A DNA stretch of 64,000 bases from Trichococcus collinsii. GTDB taxonomy: Bacteria > Bacillota > Bacilli > Lactobacillales > Aerococcaceae. A program made the translations under genes and the position numbers. The notes beneath the pieces were generated by a model that was not told the DNA's origin, searched no databases, and saw only the letters and a program-made list of their open reading frames with translations. Each line of letters opens with the position of its first letter. Within the stretch, counting starts at the first letter, position 1. Shown in pieces: positions 1-8,068 of this stretch. Location: NCBI RefSeq assembly GCF_900107505.1, contig NZ_FNQH01000004.1, positions 124,001 through 188,000 on the forward strand, written 5' to 3'.

Positions 1-132
1 TACGATTGGCAACATCGAGCATAGATAGCCAAATGTTTGCATATGTTCTTGGGAGAAACAGGTCAGGTTTCCGTAATACCAATTGTGGAAAGATTTATTT
101 AATGTTTTTTTGCTCAATCCCTTATCCATCAT
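1..132 (-). CDS. Mannose-family PTS EIID, N-terminal part (cut by window edge)
   Basis: Only the first 44 codons are inside the window; the gene runs off position 1. It would be the membrane EIID subunit that, with EIIC, forms the channel of a mannose/fructose/sorbose-family PTS permease. The visible part reads MMDKGLSKKTLNKSFHNWYY, then a stretch with LTCFSQEHMQTFGY, which is the usual EIID opening (aromatic-rich, then an FS-x-E-x-MQ-x-x-G signature). Two tandem ATG codons (132 and 129) start right after the EIIC stop. The ribosome binding site (GAGGAGG) lies inside the last EIIC codons, so the two are probably translationally coupled. Confidence 0.9.
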   Translation of the reverse strand, partial: MMDKGLSKKTLNKSFHNWYYGNLTCFSQEHMQTFGYLCSMLPIV

Positions 133-133
133 C

Positions 134-967
134 TTAAATGTCCTCCTCTTCATCGCCACTCACTGATACCATTCTTTGCAATGACAGCAGTTTGATACGA
201 TAGTTGATTAATGCAAACATAGCCGCAACCACTGTTGCTGAAACCAAGTTGATCCCTAATGACGCAGCCAAAGTAAAGCCGAAGAAGAAGGGAATAAAGT
301 CTACTGCTTTCGTAACAATTTGTTTCAATAGAATCGCAATACCGACGCAAGGAAGCAAGGATCCGACTGTGAATAAGGTTTTCATTGCCAACCCATCCAT
401 TGGTAAGGTTGTTTTGATTACCTCTACAACATCAGCTCCCAATTTACACATGATTAAGGTTGGGATAAATGAGAAGAAGAAATGGGAAATCCAAGGCAAG
501 CCCATGTTGACTGTATATAGTTTACGGAATTCTCCTTTTTCCACCGCTTTCCAACCGATGTGTTGCCATGCTAAGTTAGCTGTTGCAGTTCCGTAAAATA
601 ATACGGTACCCAAAGTCCCGACCATCGTACCGAATGATGTAGCTAATGCTGCACCTTCTATGCTAAAAGCCGTCAAACCATAGCTTTTTAAAGCGACCAT
701 CGCAAGCGGAATACCGATATAACTGACTGCCCGAACGTCAGCTGAGACAGTACCACCAGGCGTGACCAATGCGATGTAGACGATTTGCATTGCAGCCCCT
801 ACCAAAATACCCGTTTGGATATCGCCTAAAATAATACCTGATACTAAACCACCGATTAAAGGACGACCTAATGTATAATTTCCGAATGATGTACCGCCTA
901 AACCAGGCATACTTGATAAGCAGGCGAACAGCCCTAGTATAGCTGCTTGGATCCAACTAATTGTCAT
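134..967 (-). CDS. Mannose-family PTS EIIC permease subunit
   Basis: 277-residue polytopic membrane protein of the EIIC family of mannose/fructose/sorbose PTS systems. It carries typical glycine-rich membrane segments (LGGTSFGNYTLGRPLIGGLV near residues 23-42, then GIILGDIQTGILVGAAMQIV). It forms the sugar translocation path with EIID. The C-terminus is acidic (SGDEEEDI). It is third in an EIIA-EIIB-EIIC-EIID operon. The sugar cannot be read from sequence; the adjacent sensory operon with two sugar-binding proteins is the only clue. Confidence 0.93.
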   Translation of the reverse strand: MTISWIQAAILGLFACLSSMPGLGGTSFGNYTLGRPLIGGLVSGIILGDIQTGILVGAAMQIVYIALVTPGGTVSADVRAVSYIGIPLAMVALKSYGLTAFSIEGAALATSFGTMVGTLGTVLFYGTATANLAWQHIGWKAVEKGEFRKLYTVNMGLPWISHFFFSFIPTLIMCKLGADVVEVIKTTLPMDGLAMKTLFTVGSLLPCVGIAILLKQIVTKAVDFIPFFFGFTLAASLGINLVSATVVAAMFALINYRIKLLSLQRMVSVSGDEEEDI

Positions 968-991
968 AATTCTTTCTCCCCTTTTGTTTTT

Positions 992-1486
992 TTATTTAAA
1001 ACCAAATTTGCTTCTGAAGTTTTCCCATGTTCCGATTGAAACATCAGGCAGTAAGGCAAATTTTATTTTATAACCAGCTTGATACATCGCTTCAAAAGCC
1101 TCTGCTTCTGCTTGTGTGATCGATTGGTTATTTCCCAATTTAGTAGTGCCCTCACGATCATTGCACGGACCTACGATTATAGTGTCGATTCCGGGTTTGA
1201 ATTTTTGGTCCACCAGAATCTTTTTCATATCTAAAGGATCTTTGGTGATTAAGAAATATTGATCTTTGCTGTCCAATACTTTTTGATTTTTTTGTTGCCA
1301 CTCCTCATTGGTCCAAATGAACGTTTTTAAACCACTGGCACTCTTATAGGCCGCTTTTAAGACGTCACTCTGAGCCGCTTTATCATTCACAGCAACTAGC
1401 CCATCGCAAGGGAATTCTCTTGCCCAACGCGTACATGTTTGCCCGTGAATCATCCGATCATCAATCCGAATAAATGATACTGTCAT
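992..1486 (-). CDS. Mannose-family PTS EIIB
   Basis: 164-residue cytosolic phosphocarrier of the mannose/sorbose IIB family. It accepts phosphate from EIIA and passes it to sugar in EIIC/EIID. The phosphorylation site is His14 in IRIDDRMIHGQ, the family signature. Length matches the family. It lies 13 bases after the EIIA gene and has a good ribosome binding site (GAGGAGG). The second half is more divergent than in the other three EIIB proteins of this window, so this transporter probably has its own substrate. Confidence 0.92.
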   Translation of the reverse strand: MTVSFIRIDDRMIHGQTCTRWAREFPCDGLVAVNDKAAQSDVLKAAYKSASGLKTFIWTNEEWQQKNQKVLDSKDQYFLITKDPLDMKKILVDQKFKPGIDTIIVGPCNDREGTTKLGNNQSITQAEAEAFEAMYQAGYKIKFALLPDVSIGTWENFRSKFGFK

Positions 1487-1499
1487 TTTCTTTCCTCCT

Positions 1500-1925
1500 C
1501 TAAATTTCGTCGTCCTCTTCTGGTTGTTCTAATTTGAATTCTTGCAAACCTGCTTTCGCTTCGGATACTACGGTAGCGATAAAAGTTTCTCTGTCAGAGC
1601 TGTCTTTCATCAGAACAGCAGTTAAAGCCAACGGCAAGTTCATGCCTCCGATAGTGATTGTATTGGCTAGTTTGCCTTCATTCGCCAAAACGGTTAATGC
1701 TGTTGTCAAAGGGGAGCCGCCGATAATATCAGCAAGCAAGATGATTTCATCATCCCCAGTCACAGCTTGAATGCCTTCCTTAAACATCAAAGCAAACTCA
1801 TCTGCTGTTTTCCCATCAGGCAATCCAACCGCGATCACATCATTCCGTTTTCCAGCCAACATATTCAATGATGATTTTAAGCCCATTGCAAAATCACCGT
1901 GGCTTACCAGAACCACATATTTCAC
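1500..1925 (-). CDS. Mannose-family PTS EIIA
   Basis: 141-residue EIIA domain protein (Man-type IIA). It takes phosphate from HPr on His9 (VVLVSHGDFAMG) and hands it to EIIB. The stretch LADIIGGSPLTTA is the conserved second motif of the family. It is the first gene of the EIIA-B-C-D operon, reading away from the sensory operon; a terminator at 2152-2203 separates the two. A cre-like box lies about 50 bases upstream of the start, so carbon catabolite control is likely. Confidence 0.92.
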   Translation of the reverse strand: MKYVVLVSHGDFAMGLKSSLNMLAGKRNDVIAVGLPDGKTADEFALMFKEGIQAVTGDDEIILLADIIGGSPLTTALTVLANEGKLANTITIGGMNLPLALTAVLMKDSSDRETFIATVVSEAKAGLQEFKLEQPEEDDEI

Positions 1926-1975
1926 ATTATTTCCTCCTACTCGTATATGAATTAACCTCTATAGAATAGCACCCA

Positions 1976-1990
1976 TTGAAGCGCTTGCAT
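1976..1990 (-). promoter_or_regulatory. cre-like box upstream of PTS EIIA
   Basis: On the minus strand ATGCAAGCGCTTCAA fits the CcpA consensus WTGNAANCGNWNNCW except at one position. It sits about 50 bases before the EIIA start, a usual place for catabolite repression. A TTGACA hexamer lies just upstream (2000-2005), but I see no -10 at a standard distance from it, so the promoter itself is not assigned. Confidence 0.45.
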
Positions 1991-2097
1991 CGTGTCGCGT
2001 GTCAACACATTCATGTGACATTTGGCACGAAATAATTAAAAAAATTGTTTGGCCTCACCATCGTCCGGTCCGGGATCCGGGTCTGGTGGTGCGTTTC

Positions 2098-2120
2098 CCC
2101 GCCAAATCGATTTTGGCGGG
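2098..2120. repeat. Hairpin CCCGCCAAA/TTTGGCGGG
   Basis: Perfect inverted repeat with 9-base arms around a 5-base loop. The same arms recur at 15975-16003 and 16080-16106. No T-run follows directly here, so it is less clearly a terminator than the adjacent hairpin. It lies in the gap 1926-2281 between the PTS and sensory operons; that gap also holds a cre-like box and a terminator and no recognisable gene. Confidence 0.6.
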
Positions 2121-2151
2121 CTATCTCTGCGCATAAATCCAATTCCCATAC

Positions 2152-2203
2152 AAAAAAAGCTTTATCAAAGCCAGAAGATCCCATTCTGGTTCTGATAAAG
2201 CCT
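2152..2203 (-). terminator. Terminator of the sensory operon
   Basis: A long imperfect stem (GGCTTTATCA pairing with TGATAAAGC, with an inner CCAGAA/TTCTGG stem) is followed on the minus strand by seven T. It lies about 80 bases after the family 1 binding-protein gene and ends its operon before the PTS genes. Confidence 0.8.
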
Positions 2204-2281
2204 CCTATTCATGTTGCAGTCTCCAACGGGTTACTCGGTTCTTAACAAACCGCATCATCCGCGTGACATTTGTCATTCCGC

Positions 2282-3580
2282 TTATTTCAATTGGTTGTCG
2301 ATTTCTTTTTCGATGTCAACCAGCGCATCATCGATCCGATTTTCATTCAGAGCGTTCGTAATCAGATAATCGCATCTTTCAATGATATTATTGTACTTCT
2401 TGAATTTCGGTTCAATCACTGCGTTTTCGATAATGTCATCCAACACATCTTGCTTTAAGGAATAATTGCTCATGGCATCCTGATCCAGTAACGCTTTCGT
2501 GCTGGCGCTGGCCATCACGCTTTTCAAAGCCGAAGCCCCTTGCGAATTTTCAAATAATTCCTGCTGGATCTCTTGATCGATCGTCAAGGTTTCCAGAAAC
2601 TCAAACGCCAATTGCCGCTGTGTCGTTTTGGAATTTACGGCTATCAAAGAAGTGGCTATTTGGGAAGTCTTTTGATTAGCTGTCGTCCCCGGCATCGCTA
2701 AACAGCTCCACTTGAAGGTGGAATATTTGCTGACGCGGTAAGGATAAGGTTGATAGGTCCGGTATTGGGCAAACGTCAACGGGTAAAAAGCGACATTACC
2801 TTTATCGAAATCCTCCGACGATACTTGATAGCCTTTATTCAGATCCTTCAGTTTTTGAACATAGGATAAGGCTTCCCTTACATCACTTTGATTCAGATTA
2901 CTTGATGCACCCTCATCATCAAACAAACTGATACCATAACCATTGACCGCATCTTGCCATTTGAAACCATAGGACCCATATTGATCGATCGTGCCATCAT
3001 TATCCGTATCCTTCGTCACTTGTGCGCAGATTTGATAAAACTCTTCGATCGTCCAATTGCCCTCAGGTATGGCAATACCTTCCTTTTCCAACAGATCGCG
3101 GTTGACAAACATCATGGTCGGATTGATCTCATAGGGTAAGGCATATTGCGTATTTTGGTAGCTGCCCGAACTGAGCGCACTCTCATAGAAGATATCGGTG
3201 CTTATATTGTTAGCTTTGATCAAATCATCCAACGGCATTAATGCGCCCAAAGAAGATAACTTATTGAAGTCTTCAGCCAGAACCATAAAGACATCCGGTT
3301 GGTCCCCACTGGCGATATTGGAAGCTAACCAGGCTGAATAATCTTGCTTCAAGATGCCGCTCTTATATTCTATTGTTACATTAGGATGTTCCTTTTCGAA
3401 TTTTTCAATAGCATCATCGATCACTTTATAGCTTTCCGCATTGTAGACATCCCAATTGCTGCCGGTGAACATCCCCAGCGTAATCGTGATTTCCCTGTGA
3501 GATCTGACAAACAGATAGATCATCAATAGACTGCAGCCTATCAAAGCGAGGATTCCCTTTTTCATTTTAGTCATGCTCAT
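2282..3580 (-). CDS. Membrane-anchored extracellular solute-binding protein, family 1
   Basis: 432-residue sugar-binding protein of the ABC substrate-binding family 1. One N-terminal hydrophobic segment (residues 9-25) precedes a typical lobe start (ITITLGMFTGSNWDVYNAES). A weak LIGC lipobox exists, but hydrophobic residues continue after the Cys, so a membrane anchor seems more likely than a lipoprotein. There is no ABC permease nearby. The start overlaps the end of the response regulator gene by 14 bases, which suggests co-translation. In this context it probably works as an extracytoplasmic sugar sensor for the two-component system, not as part of a transporter; that role is inferred. Confidence 0.85.
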   Translation of the reverse strand: MSMTKMKKGILALIGCSLLMIYLFVRSHREITITLGMFTGSNWDVYNAESYKVIDDAIEKFEKEHPNVTIEYKSGILKQDYSAWLASNIASGDQPDVFMVLAEDFNKLSSLGALMPLDDLIKANNISTDIFYESALSSGSYQNTQYALPYEINPTMMFVNRDLLEKEGIAIPEGNWTIEEFYQICAQVTKDTDNDGTIDQYGSYGFKWQDAVNGYGISLFDDEGASSNLNQSDVREALSYVQKLKDLNKGYQVSSEDFDKGNVAFYPLTFAQYRTYQPYPYRVSKYSTFKWSCLAMPGTTANQKTSQIATSLIAVNSKTTQRQLAFEFLETLTIDQEIQQELFENSQGASALKSVMASASTKALLDQDAMSNYSLKQDVLDDIIENAVIEPKFKKYNNIIERCDYLITNALNENRIDDALVDIEKEIDNQLK

Positions 3581-4247
3581 TACCGAAATCTTTTGTGGTT
3601 TGACCCGTTTGGACTGCCCAAATGGCCAGTTGGGTTCGATCCCTTAAATCCAATTTTGACAAAATGGTACTGAGATAATTACGGACAGTCCCCTCCGATA
3701 AGAATAACTTTTGAGATATTTCTTTATTGGACAAGCCGAATCCCACTTGTTGAATGACCTTCATTTCACGGTTTGAGATATCCGCAACATTTTTTTCATC
3801 CACTTGAATCGCATAATTGCTGGTTGCCATTTGAGAGAATTTTTTGAATACTTTAGTGGCGATATCCGGGTTGATCATCGCGCCCCCATTAACGACGGTC
3901 AGAATGGCTTGGTGCAACCCATCCATACTGACTCCTTTCAATAAATAACCACTGGCTCCATATTTTAAAGCACTGAACACAAATTCATTATCATCAAAAG
4001 TAGTCAGGATAATGATTTTGATATCAGGATATTGTTCCTTAACCATCTTCGTGCAGTAGACGCCATCCATTTTAGGCATGCGGATGTCCATCAAAATAAG
4101 GTCCGGGTGGCATTTTTTGATGCTTTCCAACACTTCAAACCCATCAGCTACGGTAGAGACAACTTCAATACCCGGTTTGGTCGATAAAACAATTTCCAGC
4201 GATTGTCTTATCAACTCTTGATCATCGGCAATCATTACTTTAATCAT
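3567..4247 (-). CDS. NarL/LuxR-type response regulator
   Basis: 226-residue response regulator. The receiver domain (1-120) has the acidic pair Asp8-Asp9 and the phospho-acceptor Asp54 in LILMDIRMPKMDG. The C-terminal LuxR-type helix-turn-helix is near 155-215 (SNKEISQKLFLSEGTVRNYL). It is the natural partner of the HisKA_3 kinase at 5592-6884, from which it is now separated by a TnpB element. Its own ribosome binding site is poor (ACGGAA), as expected if the insertion removed an earlier GGGGAGG site still visible at the kinase end. Likely target: the neighbouring PTS operon (inferred). Confidence 0.92.
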   Translation of the reverse strand: MIKVMIADDQELIRQSLEIVLSTKPGIEVVSTVADGFEVLESIKKCHPDLILMDIRMPKMDGVYCTKMVKEQYPDIKIIILTTFDDNEFVFSALKYGASGYLLKGVSMDGLHQAILTVVNGGAMINPDIATKVFKKFSQMATSNYAIQVDEKNVADISNREMKVIQQVGFGLSNKEISQKLFLSEGTVRNYLSTILSKLDLRDRTQLAIWAVQTGQTTKDFGNEHD

Positions 4248-4261
4248 AATTTATTCCGTTG

Positions 4262-5591
4262 CCATAAATCTAGCTAAATCTAGTTTATGTTTGCTTCCCT
4301 GTTCTTCGTGCTCGATTTGGTCCTGACGGACTACTTTCGTTTGATGCAGCACTCCGAGGGCGTAAATTCCGATGCAACGAATCGTACATATCCGAGTTAC
4401 CGTTAGACTACTTGGTAATCCCTCAGATTGTAGCTTGCGTTCAGATCCCTATCGCAATGGTGGCCGCAGGTGCCGTGGTAGATCCTGTCGCTGCGTTTCA
4501 GATCCTTTTTGAGCGTTCCGCAGTTGTTGCACAACTTGGAACTCGGATACCACATGTTCGCCTCCACAAAGGCAATGCCGTGCAGTTCGCATTTGTATCG
4601 CAGGCATTGTTTGAAGAAATAGAGTTTCTGATTTGCAATTGCCTTAGCCAAATGCTTGTTCTTCATCATGCCGCGGATGTTCAGCGTTTCCATGACAATG
4701 CGGGAGGGTTTGGATTTCACGATCTCCGCTGTTGCTTGATGGACATGATTGGTTCGGATGTTGGCTAAACGTCTGTGTTGTTTTCGGATTTTACCTTCTA
4801 GTTTTAGGAGATGGTTAGATTTAGGCGTTCCTTTCTTGTATTTTCTGCTTGCACGCCGCTGTAATCTCTTGAGGCGTTTCTCCGCTTTCCTCACGGAGGC
4901 TGTTTTGTTGATATTGTTGTAAAAAACGCCATCGGAGGTGACAGCCAACTCCTTGACGCCGACATCCACCCCAATAATCCGATCGTCCAATTCGACGATT
5001 TTCGGATTCACCTCGATGCCGACCGTCAGGTACCAATATTTGCCGTCGAACTTGATGCGCGGATTGTAATATTTGCAGTCCACAGGCAACGGCTCGTTGG
5101 TTTTTACCCAACCGATCTTTTCCAACAGGACGCGGTTGCCTTTGACTTTCAGCTTGCCGCAGTCATTGTAGAAACTCGGCGTGGAGCGGCGTTTGGTCTT
5201 GAACCGGGGATGCTGGGCTTGCCCATTGAAGAAGGCTTTGTAAGCTTTACAGGCATCCTTGACTGCTTGTTTGACGACATTGTTGGAAACATCGTTCAGC
5301 CAAGCGTATTTCTTGCGTTTCTTCATCTTGGTGATGTGCTTGCGCAAGTCTTTGTCACTGATGAACGTCCCACCGAAGCGATGGTTCATCTCCTGCATGC
5401 GGATTGTGTAGTTGTAGGCCCAGCGAGCGACGCCAGCCGCTTGGTAGAGTTTGGAAGTTTCGTCTGTCACAATCAAACGGACCTTCTTCGTCAGCATCAT
5501 CTCAGATCATCCCTTTCTATACGCAAAGTATAGAGGACTCAGAGTCAAAAATAAAAGATTTGAATACATTTGAAGAGATTTTTATTGATTG
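4262..5591 (-). mobile_element. IS200/IS605-family TnpB-only element between kinase and regulator genes
   Basis: A tnpB gene with its flanks separates the histidine kinase (stop at 5592) from its response regulator (start at 4247). No TnpA transposase gene is present. A left-end hairpin (TCTATAC/GTATAGA) lies at 5517-5535. On the right side, unlike the second element at 58151-58191, I see no terminal stem-loop followed by TTCAA. The boundaries are therefore approximate and the right end may be eroded. A short direct repeat (CTAGATTT twice) occurs at about 4268-4284. Confidence 0.7.
4403..5500 (-). CDS. tnpB: TnpB RNA-guided nuclease of IS200/IS605 family, zinc finger altered
   Basis: 365-residue TnpB/OrfB. 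The RuvC-like catalytic motifs are all visible: Asp in IIGVDVGVKELAV, Glu in IVMETLNIRGM, and Asp in CDRDLNAS near the C-terminus. The zinc finger has the first CxxC (LCNNCG), but the second pair reads YHGTCGHH, so one of the usual cysteines is missing; a 3-base deletion would explain it. TnpB cuts DNA with a guide RNA made from the element's right end. With an altered zinc finger and no clear right-end stem the copy may be inactive, though the RuvC acidic residues argue against a dedicated nuclease-dead repressor. Confidence 0.88.
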   Translation of the reverse strand: MMLTKKVRLIVTDETSKLYQAAGVARWAYNYTIRMQEMNHRFGGTFISDKDLRKHITKMKKRKKYAWLNDVSNNVVKQAVKDACKAYKAFFNGQAQHPRFKTKRRSTPSFYNDCGKLKVKGNRVLLEKIGWVKTNEPLPVDCKYYNPRIKFDGKYWYLTVGIEVNPKIVELDDRIIGVDVGVKELAVTSDGVFYNNINKTASVRKAEKRLKRLQRRASRKYKKGTPKSNHLLKLEGKIRKQHRRLANIRTNHVHQATAEIVKSKPSRIVMETLNIRGMMKNKHLAKAIANQKLYFFKQCLRYKCELHGIAFVEANMWYPSSKLCNNCGTLKKDLKRSDRIYHGTCGHHCDRDLNASYNLRDYQVV

Positions 5592-6884
5592 CTAATATCC
5601 TCCCCTCTCGATCGGTATTTCTATGGCAGTTCTAAAACCGTTCTCGCCAGAAAATCTGACTGTACCGTTTAAAATCGATACGCGTTCACACATCTGCTTT
5701 AACCCATAACCACATTTGATGCTTTCGCAACCCGTGCCATTATCTTGAATGATGATGACATATTCATCATCGTAGACGAACATATTTATTTCGATCTCCG
5801 TGGCGTGCCCGTGCCGCAAAGAATTGGTGATGGATTCCTGGATCATCCTGAAAATGATGTCCTCTTTGGTATTCTCAATATCAATATTATCCCATTTGTA
5901 ATGTAAGTCTATTTTCAGATTCGACACGCCTTCATATTCGGCGATCATTTTGGTCAATCCATCTTTTAGCGTGCTGTCTTCCAAAACGCCCGGGCGCAAT
6001 TTATATAAGGAACGTCGCACATCTTTGATGCCCATCCTGACAACGTCACTGACCAGCAGCAATTGCTGTTTCGTTTTTTCCGGATCGATATCGATGATGG
6101 CAATACAAGCATCCACGCCAGCCGAGATCCCTGTTAAAGCATGGCCCAGCGTATCGTGGATTTCCCTGGAGATTCTTTTCCGTTCATTGTCTTCACCGAT
6201 TTTTTCAGTCAGATTGGCGTAGTTCTTCAATTCGACATTTACGCGTGAAACCATCGCTAGTTGTTCCCCGAACCGCTGTTTTTCCCTTTGTTGGACAAAT
6301 AAGGAAGTCGCCAGAAAAGAAATGAAGCCCACTATATTCAGCGAGGCAAGGATATTTCTGAAAAACAATAGTAACGTTCTGGCTCCGCTGGGATAAAAAT
6401 TAATATAGGTTTCAATCGATGGCATTCTGACGATGAGCGAAAGAATATCATAATCAGAGATGATTAACAGGCCAAAGCTGATGATCAGCAGCGCCGGCCA
6501 ATATTTGATGTTTTTGGTATTGTACAAAATATCGGCGAACACCAACAACACGATGCCGTTGTAACTGCCGTTCAAAACGATTATCAACGTTATCATTACG
6601 ATTACTTCCAAATAGATCAACCAATAAACAATATAACTGTCTTTTGTGCGGAAATACATGCTCGCCAGCAATACCAAGAACAACAAGATCGCCCAAAAAA
6701 AAGTCTTTTCCGGCGCCGGAGGGACATAAGACAGGTTTTCCAAAAAAGCAGAGGCATACCCACGGGCTTGCAAGTATTTAGTTGAAAGTAAAAAGATGGA
6801 GGCATTAAACAATACGATAATAAAATTCAGTAGCAATAAGGCATTATGAATATAAGCTATATGCTTCGTCCCTAAATTGATCAT
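5592..6884 (-). CDS. Sensor histidine kinase (HisKA_3, NarX/LiaS type)
   Basis: 430-residue membrane kinase. About six hydrophobic segments fill residues 10-200, followed by a linker, the HisKA_3 dimerisation box (RKRISREIHDTLGHALTGIS, His243) and an HATPase_c domain (IQESITNSLRHGH; DNGTG; GYGLKQM). There is almost no extracellular domain, so signals probably come from the two membrane-anchored binding proteins. The ATG at 6884 overlaps the stop of the upstream binding-protein gene (TAATG) with GGGGTGG before it, so I prefer it over the GTG at 6893. Partner: regulator at 3567-4247. Confidence 0.9.
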   Translation of the reverse strand: MINLGTKHIAYIHNALLLLNFIIVLFNASIFLLSTKYLQARGYASAFLENLSYVPPAPEKTFFWAILLFLVLLASMYFRTKDSYIVYWLIYLEVIVMITLIIVLNGSYNGIVLLVFADILYNTKNIKYWPALLIISFGLLIISDYDILSLIVRMPSIETYINFYPSGARTLLLFFRNILASLNIVGFISFLATSLFVQQREKQRFGEQLAMVSRVNVELKNYANLTEKIGEDNERKRISREIHDTLGHALTGISAGVDACIAIIDIDPEKTKQQLLLVSDVVRMGIKDVRRSLYKLRPGVLEDSTLKDGLTKMIAEYEGVSNLKIDLHYKWDNIDIENTKEDIIFRMIQESITNSLRHGHATEIEINMFVYDDEYVIIIQDNGTGCESIKCGYGLKQMCERVSILNGTVRFSGENGFRTAIEIPIERGGY

Positions 6885-7840
6885 TATTGCCACCCCGAAA
6901 TATCATATTCGCTGATATTGTCCTTTGTTATTAAGGTAACCGGCACGACAATCGACTTCTCATATTGCTCATCATTAACAATTTTATATGCTGCTTCAAC
7001 CGCTTTTGCCCCCATGGTAGTAGGCGATTGTGAGGCAGTCCCTTGAACTTCATCACTGTCGATCAATAGTTTTTTCATATCCGGTGACCCATCCACGCCA
7101 TAAACCAGCACTTTATGATCGATTTGTTTATCTTTTATCGCCGCCAAAGCGCCTAATGCACTTGGATCATTTAAAGCCATCACAACGTCGAAATCGATTT
7201 TTTTATCAATGATTTCAATCATTACGGGCATCGCAACTTCCGTTTGGCCTAAACACTCTTCACTTGCAACAACTGTATAATTAGCATTATCTTTGATAGT
7301 ATCCAGAAATCCGTTGATTCGATCAACAGACGATAAAGCAGCGCTGTGCTTCAAAAGCACAATCTTTGCTGAGGCTAGATTCCGCATCATATCCTTGGCA
7401 CATTGCACGCCGGCATCATAATTATTGGATAAAACAGTGGTATCGGCAATTGTGTCATCATCCAGCTGCGCATCAATGACAATTATCTTGATGCCTTTTT
7501 CCTTAGCTTTTTTCAAAGACTCATTCACTTTCGAATAATCGACCGGGTTAATGATCAATACATCAATTCCGATATCGATCAAATCATTGATTTGTTCGTT
7601 TTGTTTGTCGACATCCAAAGCAGGGTCACGGGTATACAAGATATCGCCACGATCATTGATTTGTTTCTCTATTTCATCTGTTATAGCCTTATAAAAGCTG
7701 TTATTCATAGTCATATAAGTAGCACCAAAAACTATTTTTTCACTGTCATATCTAACGAATTTATAATTATAATAGATGAATGAAACCGCGATGACACAAA
7801 CAGAGACAATTATAACCATCATTTTGTTTATCTTTCTCAT
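6884..7840 (-). CDS. Membrane-anchored ribose-type sugar-binding protein (Peripla_BP_4)
   Basis: About 318 residues. A single N-terminal hydrophobic anchor (MRKINKMMVIIVSVCVIAV...) is followed by a periplasmic-binding-protein fold of the RbsB type (IVFGATYMTMNNSFYKAITD; IDVLIINPVDYSKV; VDGSPDMKKLL). No lipobox of standard shape and no ABC genes are present. The ATG at 7840 has GTGAGGATTGG before it and is preferred over the GTG at 7864. It is the first gene of the sensory operon and is coupled to the kinase by overlap. This resembles XylFII-LytS-type sugar sensing in clostridia, but with a different kinase class; the role is inferred. Confidence 0.85.
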   Translation of the reverse strand: MRKINKMMVIIVSVCVIAVSFIYYNYKFVRYDSEKIVFGATYMTMNNSFYKAITDEIEKQINDRGDILYTRDPALDVDKQNEQINDLIDIGIDVLIINPVDYSKVNESLKKAKEKGIKIIVIDAQLDDDTIADTTVLSNNYDAGVQCAKDMMRNLASAKIVLLKHSAALSSVDRINGFLDTIKDNANYTVVASEECLGQTEVAMPVMIEIIDKKIDFDVVMALNDPSALGALAAIKDKQIDHKVLVYGVDGSPDMKKLLIDSDEVQGTASQSPTTMGAKAVEAAYKIVNDEQYEKSIVVPVTLITKDNISEYDISGWQ

Positions 7841-7873
7841 CCAATCCTCACGCTCCCACCTCACAGTTTATAT

Positions 7874-7904
7874 ACTTTTGTCACGTATGTAAATTGACAA
7901 AAGT
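7874..7904. promoter_or_regulatory. Operator-like inverted repeat before the sensory operon
   Basis: Perfect 10-base arms ACTTTTGTCA and TGACAAAAGT separated by 11 bases, 34 bases upstream of the first sensory gene. TATATA follows immediately on the minus strand as a possible -10. The symmetry suggests a binding site for a dimeric regulator, possibly the operon's own response regulator. Confidence 0.5.
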
Positions 7905-7984
7905 AATTAATTTATGCGGGCGTTTTCTGAAATCCCTGACTAAATCATTCTCGGGATACAATATGAGGCATAATTAGAAATTCC

Positions 7985-8041
7985 TCAAAAAAATAGCAAG
8001 CCCCCAATCTCCGATTGGATATCGGAAATTGGGGGCTTGCT
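7985..8041 (-). terminator. Terminator of the malPBMR operon
   Basis: Strong stem AGCAAGCCCCCAAT/ATTGGGGGCTTGCT with an inner TCCGAT/ATCGGA stem, followed on the minus strand by seven T. It lies just after malR and separates the maltose genes from the sensory operon. Confidence 0.85.
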
Positions 8042-8068
8042 GGTTTGAAAAATTTATCTATTGAGGAA

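Noticed and set aside
1926-2060. Possible sigma-54 promoter (TGGCAC) for the mannose-type PTS
   Set aside because: TGGCAC at 2033-2038 points to the plus strand and no TTGCW element follows at the -12 distance; no LevR-type activator is present.
4403-5500. First TnpB as a nuclease-dead repressor (TldR-like)
   Set aside because: All three RuvC acidic residues are visible, so the defining loss of the active site is absent, even though a zinc-finger Cys is missing.
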